Shown here one piece after another: positions 1-7,197 of a DNA stretch of 10,042 bases. A program made the position numbers and the translations under genes. Where the stretch lies: assembly GCF_003525665.1 (NCBI RefSeq), contig NZ_DQDX01000181.1, positions 1 through 10,042 on the forward strand. Reading direction: 5' to 3'. The notes beneath the pieces are model-generated. The model saw only the letters and a list, made by a program, of their open reading frames with translations, made no database searches and was not told where the DNA came from. Each line of letters opens with the position of its first letter. The first letter of the stretch is position 1. The stretch is from Flavobacterium sp. GTDB lineage: Bacteria; Bacteroidota; Bacteroidia; Flavobacteriales; Flavobacteriaceae.

Positions 1-781
1 TCTTTATATTTATTCCGTAATTTCTTAAAATATTAGTTCGTTGTTGCGGAGAATAGTGAGAGAGTTTTTTTGAAATTAAAAATTTGTAACATTCTAATAA
101 CGATTTATTTTTTATTAAATAATTATCAGCTTTTCCACTAATATTTATTTTCGAAATTCTTATATATACGATACTCTCATTAATTGTAAAGATTGGCTTG
201 TCCTCCGAAAATTCTAACCAAGCTCGATCGTCACTATTCCATGCCAACTGATAATTGTAAAATCCATTTCTTTCGTAAGCCTCTTTCAAGAATATATGTT
301 CTGACAGTGAACTACGAGAATCTCCTAAAAATTTCCTGTAAAATGAATCTGTGGCCATTTCCCATTTTGGATGACTATATTTTGAGGAAGTTGGATTTGA
401 ACTTTCATCCACTAGTATACTCGCAAAACGAACAATATTGGTTTTTGAATTGAATTCAGCATAATTTTTATACCAATTTTCTACAACAGAATCAGACAGA
501 ACGTCATCATCACCTAAGATCATAATCCATTGTTCATTTCCACAAAGCTCAATACATCTATCCCATTGTTTTGTTAACGATATTCCTCCCAAATTATTTT
601 CAAATTTGGTATACTCAAAGTGAAACTTTTCTTTAAAATTTTGAAGCAGTAAAGTTGGGTTTTCTGGACTATTATCATCACCAATATAAACTTTAAATCT
701 TTTGTCCGTCTGATTTGCTAATGATTGCATAGTAGCTTCGAAAAAAGTAAGTTTAAAGTAAGGAATTATGATTGCTAACAT
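1..781 (-). CDS. Family 2 (GT-A) glycosyltransferase, 3' end cut by window edge
   Basis: I translated this frame by hand from the ATG at 781-779; it stays open for 260 codons to the left edge, so the C-terminus is missing. The protein begins MLAIIIPYF, the usual first beta strand of GT2 enzymes, followed by YIGDDNS (about residues 32-38) and the metal/nucleotide-sugar-binding DXD region ILGDDDV (88-94). A later WNSDDRAWLEF stretch (181-191) resembles the acidic acceptor/base motif of the family. Such cytoplasmic enzymes move a sugar from a nucleotide-sugar donor to a growing glycan; the donor and linkage cannot be read from sequence. The start codon overlaps the methyltransferase stop by 1 nt (TAATG), indicating translational coupling at the end of the wzm-wzt-methyltransferase operon. 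Family is confident, specificity unknown. Confidence 0.88.
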   Translation of the reverse strand, partial: MLAIIIPYFKLTFFEATMQSLANQTDKRFKVYIGDDNSPENPTLLLQNFKEKFHFEYTKFENNLGGISLTKQWDRCIELCGNEQWIMILGDDDVLSDSVVENWYKNYAEFNSKTNIVRFASILVDESSNPTSSKYSHPKWEMATDSFYRKFLGDSRSSLSEHIFLKEAYERNGFYNYQLAWNSDDRAWLEFSEDKPIFTINESIVYIRISKINISGKADNYLIKNKSLLECYKFLISKKLSHYSPQQRTNILRNYGINIK

Positions 782-1596
782 TATTTGAAAATACCCTTTA
801 AAATTTTTATAGGTTTTAAAATAAAATTTCCAACTTTATAAACATTACTTTTTTGAAATTCTGTGAAGGCTTCTTTTACAATTATATTGCTGCCATCAAA
901 AAAAGATGTTTCAACTACCTTAACTTTAGAAACTCCTGCAATTGCAATTAAATATAATGGATGTAATACTGTATTTTCGATTTTATTATAATCTCCTGTA
1001 AATACCATTTCGTGGTTATTGATATTAGCCTTTTCATTACAAATTATTGAAATACCATTTAAATATAATTGATCATATAAAGCGCAATAATCAAATTGTG
1101 TACTTATTAAATCTTTGAATTCTTCTCTATATAACTCTTTAACGTGAAAGTGATTGTTAAAGTTTCTTACATCAGAATAATACATTTTATCTGGAGTAGA
1201 AATTATTAAAACTCCGTCTTTTTTAAGTACTCGTTTTATTTCAATAATCATCTGATTATGTTCAACAATATGTTCGATAGTTTCAAAACTAACAACGACA
1301 TCAAATGTATTATCATCAAATGGAATTTGAGTAGCACTTCCTTGTTTATAGTTTATGTTATTGGCCTTATACTTTTTATTCGCCAACTCAACAGATTCAT
1401 AATCAATATCAACTCCGGTAACATTCATTGCAAACCTGGACATTAAATGACTACCGTATCCTTCTCCACTTGCTATATCCAGAACATTTTTACCTTTAAT
1501 AAATTCGAAGGTAATTGCATATCTGTGTAAATGTTCTATTGTATCACGAGAATAAATAAATGTTTCTAATCGTTCTCCACTCCATTTTTTTTTCAT
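781..1596 (-). CDS. SAM-dependent methyltransferase (Methyltransf_11/25 type)
   Basis: A 271-residue class I methyltransferase, probably cytoplasmic. Motif I is VLDIASGEGYGS (38-49), the SAM-binding glycine loop. The acidic residue at the end of strand 2 is in GVDID (61-65), and FDVVVSFETIEHI (98-110) is the typical motif IV/post-IV region of Methyltransf_11 proteins, followed by ISTPDK (132-137). The last ~90 residues have no motif I recognise. The start lies 1 nt after the wzt stop (TAG-T-ATG), and the stop overlaps the next glycosyltransferase start, so the gene is coupled on both sides. Inference: with a sugar ABC exporter upstream and a glycosyltransferase downstream, the substrate is probably a glycan or nucleotide sugar, possibly the chain end. 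A role on a lipid or small metabolite cannot be excluded. Confidence 0.88.
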   Translation of the reverse strand: MKKKWSGERLETFIYSRDTIEHLHRYAITFEFIKGKNVLDIASGEGYGSHLMSRFAMNVTGVDIDYESVELANKKYKANNINYKQGSATQIPFDDNTFDVVVSFETIEHIVEHNQMIIEIKRVLKKDGVLIISTPDKMYYSDVRNFNNHFHVKELYREEFKDLISTQFDYCALYDQLYLNGISIICNEKANINNHEMVFTGDYNKIENTVLHPLYLIAIAGVSKVKVVETSFFDGSNIIVKEAFTEFQKSNVYKVGNFILKPIKILKGIFK

Positions 1597-1597
1597 A

Positions 1598-2878
1598 CTA
1601 AAACCACTTTAATTTTGGTCGTGTTACACCAGGTATTTTATCAGTATAACTTCCTCTTAAATCCAAATTTGTTATTTCATCAATAACATTAAATCCAACA
1701 ATCTCATTCACATTAATTTCAGCAATAAATGGATTATATTTCATTAATGCAAAACTACACAAATAACTACCATCAGCTAAAAAATTACCCGGGATAACAA
1801 CAGTTTTTTTATAAATTCCTTTTGACACATTAGTTTTTAAAGTATTAGAATCTATATCATGAGAACTTAATATATGTATGTTATGAGCATTATATAAATT
1901 AAAACCGTGTGTATAATTTTGATTATCCTTTAAAACCTCATAAGTGAATTCAATCTCTATTTCCTTCGATATAAAATGATTTAAACTTATTTCGTTTTTA
2001 TCATTTAAAACTTTAACTGCTAGTAATTTAAAATTTTCTGATTGAGGAAAGTTATTTTTCCATTCTTTAGATGCTTGACTACTGTTGTTTCTTAAATAGC
2101 TTTCAATTGCATTATTTGCGTCAGAGTTCAAAACTAATTTGCCATTCTCCAAAACAATTCCTCTGCTACACAAACTCTTAACAGCCGACATATTATGACT
2201 CACAAACAAAACCGTCCGTCCTTCTCCTTTAGAAATATCGCCCATTTTACCCAGACATTTTTTCTGAAATTCGGCATCACCAACGGCTAAAACTTCGTCT
2301 ACAATAAGAATCTCACTCTCTAAATGGGCGGCAACAGCAAATGCCAATCTTACGTACATTCCTGAAGAATACCTTTTTACCGGAGTATCAATATATCTTT
2401 CCACTCCAGAAAAATCTATAATTTCATCTAATTTTCTGGTAATTTCTTTTTTTCGCATTCCGAGTATTGCTCCGTTAAGGTAGATATTTTCTCTTCCTGA
2501 CAATTCGGGATGAAAACCTGTTCCTACTTCTAACAGACTTGCAATTCTACCTTTTACTTTTATTTGTCCAGTTGTCGGACTTGTAACTCTAGACAATAAT
2601 TTCAATAGCGTACTTTTTCCTGCTCCATTTTTACCAATAATTCCAACAGCTTCTCCCTGATTTACCTCAAAATTGATATCTTTTAATGACCATACAATAT
2701 TGCTGTCGCTCTTAGTATTTCGGTCATTGGTTTCACCAACTTTTAAAAATGGATCTTCTTTACCAAGCACTTTCATTTGCCAAACTCGGTCAATGTCGCG
2801 CGAAATAGTTCCGGAACCAATTTGACCAATTTGGTAGGCTTTCGATAAATTTTCAACTTTTATAATTGTATCTGCCAT
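1598..2878 (-). CDS. wzt: Polysaccharide/O-antigen ABC exporter ATPase with C-terminal carbohydrate-binding domain
   Basis: A 426-residue ATPase subunit that powers export of lipid-linked polysaccharide through Wzm. The nucleotide-binding domain (about 5-260) shows Walker A GKNGAGKS (82-89), the Wzt/TagH-typical EVGTGFHPELSGREN (117-131), ABC signature YSSGM (170-174), Walker B ILIVDE (190-195) and the H-loop histidine in FVSHN (H228). An insertion of about 35 residues (25-60) before strand WSLKDINF is usual for Wzt. Residues ~270-426 form an extra domain matching Wzt_C in position and size, and the protein ends GVTRPKLKWF as many Wzt_C proteins do. In E. coli O8/O9a this domain recognises the chain-terminating group. 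The ATG overlaps the wzm stop by 1 nt, so the two subunits are coupled. Product assignment is strong; substrate is unknown. Confidence 0.95.
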   Translation of the reverse strand: MADTIIKVENLSKAYQIGQIGSGTISRDIDRVWQMKVLGKEDPFLKVGETNDRNTKSDSNIVWSLKDINFEVNQGEAVGIIGKNGAGKSTLLKLLSRVTSPTTGQIKVKGRIASLLEVGTGFHPELSGRENIYLNGAILGMRKKEITRKLDEIIDFSGVERYIDTPVKRYSSGMYVRLAFAVAAHLESEILIVDEVLAVGDAEFQKKCLGKMGDISKGEGRTVLFVSHNMSAVKSLCSRGIVLENGKLVLNSDANNAIESYLRNNSSQASKEWKNNFPQSENFKLLAVKVLNDKNEISLNHFISKEIEIEFTYEVLKDNQNYTHGFNLYNAHNIHILSSHDIDSNTLKTNVSKGIYKKTVVIPGNFLADGSYLCSFALMKYNPFIAEINVNEIVGFNVIDEITNLDLRGSYTDKIPGVTRPKLKWF

Positions 2879-3744
2879 TATATTGTATCTACAAAGTTTT
2901 TCTCTGTCTTGTTAAAAATTACTATTCCAAAAAACAAAATCACAATTGTTACTAAAACAGAATATCCTAAACTGAAAGCTGTAAATTCTCCCTTTCCTAA
3001 AAATGCGTACCTAAATATCTCTATAATTCCGGTCATTGGATTTAACTCTACTATGTGCCCGTAACCTTTTTCGCGAGCGTAACTTAATGGATATATTACT
3101 GTTGTTCCGTACATCAGTAATTGCACCCCAAAAGTAACCAAGAAACTTAAATCTCTATACTTAGTAGTCATTGCAGTAATAATTAAACCTAGCCCTAAAC
3201 CCAAAAGCGCCATTAGTAGTACTAAAACTGGAAACAAGAAAATAGCATAAGTAACGTGAAAACTTGCGCCAGCAATAGGAAAAAAGTAGAAATAAGTCAT
3301 CATACAAAGTAGTAATGATAATTGTACCCCAAAACGGATTAAATTACTAACTACAATGCTTAGCGGCATAATCAATCTTGGAAAATATACTTTACCAAAA
3401 ATACCCGCATTGTCCCTAAAAACGGTACTGGTTTTTGTAAGACAATCAGAAAAATAAGCCCATGATGTAATTCCTGTTAAATAAAAAAGATATTTGGGCG
3501 CACCATCGGTACTTATTCCGGCAAGCTTTCCAAATACAAATGAAAAAACGATTGTAGTAAAAATGGGTTGGATAAAAAACCAAATTGGTCCAAGAATGGT
3601 TTGCTTATAGAAGCTAACAAAGTCTCTTTTTACAAACATCACAAGTAAATCTCGATAACGCCATAAATCACCAAACTTTAAATCGAATAGTGACGAATGT
3701 CCTTTTATTACTAAATCCCAATTTTGATCTTCCTGCTTTTGCAT
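2878..3744 (-). CDS. wzm: Polysaccharide/O-antigen ABC exporter permease
   Basis: A 288-residue ABC-2 type inner-membrane permease, the normal size for Wzm. About six hydrophobic segments are visible, near residues 52-71, 85-105, 126-150, 165-190, 203-219 and 256-276. Family signatures include the amphipathic N-terminal region with LVMFVKRDFVSFYKQT (34-49), the TKYRDL loop (194-199) after the fourth segment and NPMTGIIEIFRYAFLG (235-250) before the last. It pairs with the downstream Wzt to form the channel that moves undecaprenyl-linked glycan across the inner membrane. This is the first gene of the leftward operon: a divergent 118-nt gap separates it from cpsB, and a TAnnTTTG element lies about 41 nt upstream of the ATG. 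No unusual features. Confidence 0.94.
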   Translation of the reverse strand: MQKQEDQNWDLVIKGHSSLFDLKFGDLWRYRDLLVMFVKRDFVSFYKQTILGPIWFFIQPIFTTIVFSFVFGKLAGISTDGAPKYLFYLTGITSWAYFSDCLTKTSTVFRDNAGIFGKVYFPRLIMPLSIVVSNLIRFGVQLSLLLCMMTYFYFFPIAGASFHVTYAIFLFPVLVLLMALLGLGLGLIITAMTTKYRDLSFLVTFGVQLLMYGTTVIYPLSYAREKGYGHIVELNPMTGIIEIFRYAFLGKGEFTAFSLGYSVLVTIVILFFGIVIFNKTEKNFVDTI

Positions 3745-3785
3745 GGGTTGAATAAATAATAGTATTTAAATTAATTCTAAAAAAA

Positions 3786-3793
3786 CAAATATA
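3786..3793 (-). promoter_or_regulatory. Candidate Bacteroidota -7 element for wzm operon
   Basis: On the minus strand this reads TATATTTG, an exact match to the Bacteroidota sigma-A -7 consensus TAnnTTTG, 41 nt before the wzm ATG. I see no convincing TTTG at the expected -33 spacing, so the call rests on one half only. It overlaps the left end of a perfect palindrome. Confidence 0.35.
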
Positions 3794-3808
3794 CTACTTT
3801 AGTATATT
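3788..3808. repeat. 21-bp perfect palindrome in the wzm/cpsB divergent gap
   Basis: AATATACTA and TAGTATATT form 9-bp perfect arms around a CTT centre. The sequence is AT-rich, so chance is possible, but it sits in a divergent promoter region and overlaps the candidate wzm -7 box. It could be an operator for a dimeric regulator. No long T run follows either side, so it is unlikely to be a terminator. Confidence 0.6.
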
Positions 3809-3862
3809 CTACGTTTAATTTCTTTGGTATTATTATTGATAACATTATATTAAAATAACATT

Positions 3863-4594
3863 GTGAATTTCTTTAAAAAAAACAAGCCTGTATTGAAGGA
3901 TTTAATTCCTTATGATTATATTGATATCCATTCGCATCTATTACCTGGCATTGATGATGGTGCCAAAACCATTGAAGACACCAAAATGTTGCATAGCAAG
4001 ATGAAACAAATGGGTTTTTCTAAATGCATCACTACACCACACATTATTAGCGGTATTTGGGAAAACACAACCGAATCAATAACAACTACCTTTAACGCTA
4101 CGCTACCTCAATTACCTGAAGAAAACAGACATTTCAAGGCTGCAGCCGAATACATGATGGACTCGGAATTCAGCACATTGTTTCAATCTGAAAAATTGCT
4201 TACGTTGAAGGATAATTATGTGTTGGTAGAGATGTCGTACATCAATCCGCCAATTCAATTATACGAAATACTATTTGATTTAAGAATAGCTGGATATCAG
4301 CCAGTTTTGGCACATCCGGAGCGCTATTTATTTTATCATAAATCGTTTAATGAATACCAAAAACTCATTAATTCGGGTTGTCTGTTGCAGTTAAATTTAC
4401 TTTCAACTGTGGGATATTACGGAAAAGAAGTCGCTAAAATTGCCGATGCATTACTTCAAAAAAAGATGTATTCTTTTTCAGGTTCCGACATTCATCACAG
4501 TAAACACATTGAAAGTTTTAGTTCTAGACTAATAATCTCAGAATCGAAAGAATTGGAAGTACTACTTGAAAAAAATCAGTTTTTTGATTTTTAA
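3863..4594 (+). CDS. cpsB: CpsB/YwqE-type PHP-domain protein-tyrosine phosphatase
   Basis: A 243-residue metal-dependent phosphatase of the PHP superfamily that removes phosphate from the Wzc-type BY-kinase. Likely metal ligands are visible: DIHSH (H23, H25) with LPGIDDGA just after, TTPH (H60), AAEY (E96), AHPERY (H151) and GSDIHH (D209, H211). The length fits CpsB/YwqE. The start is GTG at 3863: an in-frame TAA lies 12 nt upstream at 3851-3853, and the first in-frame ATG comes only after the essential HSH motif, so no other standard start works. The start peptide MNFFKKNKP is also family-like. It is the only plus-strand gene, convergent with wzc, which encodes its expected substrate, and divergent from wzm. 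No signal peptide, so cytoplasmic. Confidence 0.93.
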   Translation: MNFFKKNKPVLKDLIPYDYIDIHSHLLPGIDDGAKTIEDTKMLHSKMKQMGFSKCITTPHIISGIWENTTESITTTFNATLPQLPEENRHFKAAAEYMMDSEFSTLFQSEKLLTLKDNYVLVEMSYINPPIQLYEILFDLRIAGYQPVLAHPERYLFYHKSFNEYQKLINSGCLLQLNLLSTVGYYGKEVAKIADALLQKKMYSFSGSDIHHSKHIESFSSRLIISESKELEVLLEKNQFFDF

Positions 4595-4606
4595 ATAAAT
4601 TCTTTC

Positions 4607-4725
4607 ACACGAATTTCACGAATCTGCACAAATTAAAATAGTGACTTTATAGAAAATCTGATTCATCAAATTCAATTCGTACAGTCGACAATTTAATTAT
4701 TCGTGCTAATTCGTGTAATTTGTGT
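4607..4725. repeat. Long imperfect inverted repeat made of TTCGTG-like units
   Basis: The left arm (4607-4633) pairs with the right arm (4699-4725) at 22 of 27 positions plus one G-T wobble, with a 65-nt spacer. Each arm is three near-copies of a ~9-nt unit: ATTCGTG, ATTCGTG and ATTTGTG in the right arm, and their complements in the left. It lies directly after the cpsB stop and before the terminator hairpin. Function unknown; it may be a dispersed intergenic repeat or a 3'-end RNA fold. Confidence 0.7.
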
Positions 4726-4730
4726 TTAAA

Positions 4731-4745
4731 CTTTTATCATAAAAG
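4731..4745. repeat. 15-bp perfect palindrome next to the terminator
   Basis: CTTTTAT and ATAAAAG are 7-bp perfect arms around a single C. It is immediately left of the convergent terminator hairpin and may simply extend the structured end region. Little else can be said. Confidence 0.45.
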
Positions 4746-4746
4746 G

Positions 4747-4786
4747 AAAAACTCCATTCTACAATTCATGTAAAATGGAGTTTTTT
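4747..4786. terminator. Bidirectional intrinsic terminator between cpsB and wzc
   Basis: ACTCCATT (4751-4758) pairs with AATGGAGT (4774-4781); after one C/A mismatch, TACA pairs with TGTA around a 5-nt loop. Flanking A residues (4747-4750) pair with the following T run, which continues to 4788. A strong stem with A's before and T's after can work in both directions, as suits two convergent genes. It lies 21 nt past the wzc stop and about 150 nt past the cpsB stop. Confidence 0.88.
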
Positions 4787-4806
4787 TTATGTAATTTTTA
4801 GGATAC

Positions 4807-7191
4807 TTAAATTCCAAAAAGGGTTTTATACCAAGGTTTTTTAATTTCTTGTTCGTTACCGTAGCCGTAGCCATAGCCGTAGCCGTAACCTTTATTGGTT
4901 AATTTAGTATCATTAAGAACCATTGACATATTAGGTAATTTCTTTTCGTTGTAGAACATTTCTGGAACACGCAACATACGACGGTCTAAATAATTAGCTC
5001 TAACTACATAGATAAAGGCATCGGCATTATTGGCGACTAAAATGGTATCTGTAACCAAACTTACTGGAGCTGTATCTACAATAATATAATCGTAAAGCGA
5101 CTTCAATTCGTCGAACATTTTAGTGATACGATCATCCATTAATAACTCTACTGGATTTGGTGGAATAATTCCAGAAGATAAGACATCAAAATTCTTGTAA
5201 TTTTGTAATGGAGTAATTAAACTGTCTAAACTATCTTCTTTTCCTGATAAATAATTAGTTACACCTTTTGGATTGATCGGTAAATATTCGGCTAATTTCG
5301 GATTACGAACATCCAACCCAACTAAAAGTACTTTTTTACCTGACAAGGCAATAGTTCCAGCTACATTTACAGACACGAAAGTTTTACCTTCTCCTGGAAT
5401 AGTAGAGGTTACAAAGATGGTTTTAGCTTTTCCTGGCACCACTTTAGACAACATAAACTCTAAGTTGGTACGAACAATACGAATAGCTTCGGCTGAACTT
5501 GAACGACTATTAGTATTCATCATTTCTTCATAAGATTCTGATCTAGGAATATCACCTAAGAAAGGAATTTGCAAACGTTTGTCCAGTTCAAGACGCGTTT
5601 TAATTTTTGTATTTAGTAAGTCGTTAAGATAAATAATAGCAAATGGTATTAATAAACCAATGATCATGGACAAAAACAAGATCATCGTCTTTTTAGGACT
5701 AACTGGCAAATCTGAAGCTTTGGCAGCATCAATTACTTTAGCATTATTTTCTGTTGCTGCAAGAGTTAATGCCGTTTCTTCACGTTTTTGTAAAAGATAG
5801 AGATAAAGTTCTTCTTTTACTTTCTGTTGACGATCTATTACTCTAAATTGACGTTCTAATCTTGGAACTTCTTTCTTTTTACCTGAAAGTACATTATCCT
5901 GATTGTTTAAATTTCTTCGTTTAATCTCCAAATTAGATTGTAGACGTTGTAAGCTTTGTGAAACGTTAACTTTTAAAGAGCGTATTTGCTGGTCTAAATT
6001 TGCAACTATTGGGTTTAAATCTGTAGCGCCTTTGGAAACTTTATTGCGCTCCAACACTAACCTATTATATTGCTCTATTAACTGGTTAGCTTCTGATTCT
6101 CCTGTAATTAAATTTGATGGAATCAAATCGGATGTATCACTTTTCTTAAAAAAGTTGATTATAGATGCCACAACATTCTGTTGAATTTGAGTATCAATAA
6201 TGCTTTTTTCATACATTGATGAGTTTTCCAGATACATCTCGGCTTCTGAAGGAATATCAGTTAAATTATTGGATTTCTTAAAAGATTCTACGTCTTTTTC
6301 AACAACAGTAAGTTCATCAGTAATCAATTGAAGACGTTTAGCAATAAAATTGGAGGTTTTTTCAGAAATTAAACTTTTATCTGCTATAGCTTCATTATTA
6401 TAAATAGATACTAAGGCATTTAAAAAATCTTCAGCTCTTTTGGGAACCGCATCTTTGTATGTCAATTCTAGTACCGAAGTATTTTTACCAACTAAACTAA
6501 CACCTATTTCATTCGTATATTTGGGTGTAATTTTTTGCACTGGATAGACAATACAAACTATTGAGAATTCACTAAAATTTGTTTTGCTATTTACTCTTGG
6601 ATTTTTAACTACAGTTAGTTTACCATCGCTTAAAGAAATTGTTTGATTATAATTGTAAGTACCAATTTTTTTATCATCACTAGTAAATAAATTAAATTTT
6701 GAAGAAGAAACTCCTTCAATTTTAATTTTTTTAGTTTTTACCTTATCGTAAGACAAACTAGAAGTGAAATCAATAATAACATCTGAATCTTTATAGACTT
6801 CACCTGTTTTAACGATTCCTTCTCTTATATAGATATAATTTAAACGTAAATCTTTAACCGTTTTTTCAATTAGAGTACGAGATTTTAAAATTTCAATCTC
6901 ATTATCAACGTTAGATTTTGCCTTTCCTAACAAACCAATTTCAGATAATTCTGAAAACTCCGAAGCTAAACCTCCTTTTTTATCATCTTTAACCAAGATT
7001 TTGGTTGATGCACTGTAAATAGGTGTTGTATATCGTAAATAAACTAATCCTAAAACAAGTGCAATTATAACAGAAACAATAAACCAGCGCCAGTAAAATA
7101 AATATTTGTCTAATTCTTCACGAATATTAAAATCGGGAGAAAAGCTTTCTTGATTGCTAGTTGAATCTGTGTGGTAATTATTTTTTTCCAT
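4807..7191 (-). CDS. wzc: Wzc-type polysaccharide co-polymerase / BY-family tyrosine autokinase
   Basis: A 794-residue inner-membrane protein controlling polysaccharide chain export and length. Order: short cytoplasmic N-terminus, TM1 (~36-54), a large periplasmic Wzz/GNVR region with predicted helical, coiled-coil-like segments (~280-480), PVSPKK, TM2 (~503-522) and a cytoplasmic BY-kinase domain. Kinase motifs are Walker A TIPGEGKT (597-604, K603), Walker A' VLLVGLDVRNP (D627) and Walker B IIVDTAPV (D706). Walker A' has Gly-Leu-Asp where the textbook motif is Asp-x-Asp; I believe this variant occurs in other Bacteroidota Wzc proteins, but cannot check. The tail carries alternating Gly-Tyr (768-778, five Tyr) plus Y789, the likely autophosphorylation cluster. 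Start ATG lies 6 nt after the wza stop, so they are co-transcribed. CpsB converges on it. Confidence 0.95.
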   Translation of the reverse strand: MEKNNYHTDSTSNQESFSPDFNIREELDKYLFYWRWFIVSVIIALVLGLVYLRYTTPIYSASTKILVKDDKKGGLASEFSELSEIGLLGKAKSNVDNEIEILKSRTLIEKTVKDLRLNYIYIREGIVKTGEVYKDSDVIIDFTSSLSYDKVKTKKIKIEGVSSSKFNLFTSDDKKIGTYNYNQTISLSDGKLTVVKNPRVNSKTNFSEFSIVCIVYPVQKITPKYTNEIGVSLVGKNTSVLELTYKDAVPKRAEDFLNALVSIYNNEAIADKSLISEKTSNFIAKRLQLITDELTVVEKDVESFKKSNNLTDIPSEAEMYLENSSMYEKSIIDTQIQQNVVASIINFFKKSDTSDLIPSNLITGESEANQLIEQYNRLVLERNKVSKGATDLNPIVANLDQQIRSLKVNVSQSLQRLQSNLEIKRRNLNNQDNVLSGKKKEVPRLERQFRVIDRQQKVKEELYLYLLQKREETALTLAATENNAKVIDAAKASDLPVSPKKTMILFLSMIIGLLIPFAIIYLNDLLNTKIKTRLELDKRLQIPFLGDIPRSESYEEMMNTNSRSSSAEAIRIVRTNLEFMLSKVVPGKAKTIFVTSTIPGEGKTFVSVNVAGTIALSGKKVLLVGLDVRNPKLAEYLPINPKGVTNYLSGKEDSLDSLITPLQNYKNFDVLSSGIIPPNPVELLMDDRITKMFDELKSLYDYIIVDTAPVSLVTDTILVANNADAFIYVVRANYLDRRMLRVPEMFYNEKKLPNMSMVLNDTKLTNKGYGYGYGYGYGNEQEIKKPWYKTLFGI
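4858..4890 (-). repeat. Hexanucleotide repeat encoding the Wzc Gly-Tyr tail
   Basis: Eleven codons alternate GGC/GGT with TAC/TAT, giving about five tandem copies of GGCTAC-like units. The codons are nearly identical, as expected of a slippage-prone tract rather than only protein-level selection. A 6-nt change keeps frame and adds or removes one Gly-Tyr pair. Confidence 0.85.
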
Positions 7192-7197
7192 TTTAAG

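Noticed and set aside
193..453. Plus-strand open frame of 86 codons
   Set aside because: It lies wholly antisense to the family 2 glycosyltransferase, whose minus-strand frame is open across the whole stretch and carries GT2 motifs; the plus-strand peptide resembles nothing.
3828..3840. TATTATTG as a -7 element for cpsB
   Set aside because: One mismatch to TAnnTTTG and no -33 TTG at proper spacing; not distinguishable from AT-rich background.
4595..4806. Possible small RNA or remnant insertion sequence in the cpsB-wzc gap
   Set aside because: Inverted repeats are present, but there is no transposase fragment, no target duplication I can see and no promoter; I keep it as a repeat plus terminator.
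4855..4892. Short tandem repeat considered as a CRISPR or regulatory array
   Set aside because: It is a 6-nt in-frame codon repeat encoding the Gly-Tyr tail of Wzc, with no spacers.
5273..6184. Plus-strand open frames within wzc
   Set aside because: Antisense shadows of a strongly supported Wzc coding region; no domain-like content or start context.
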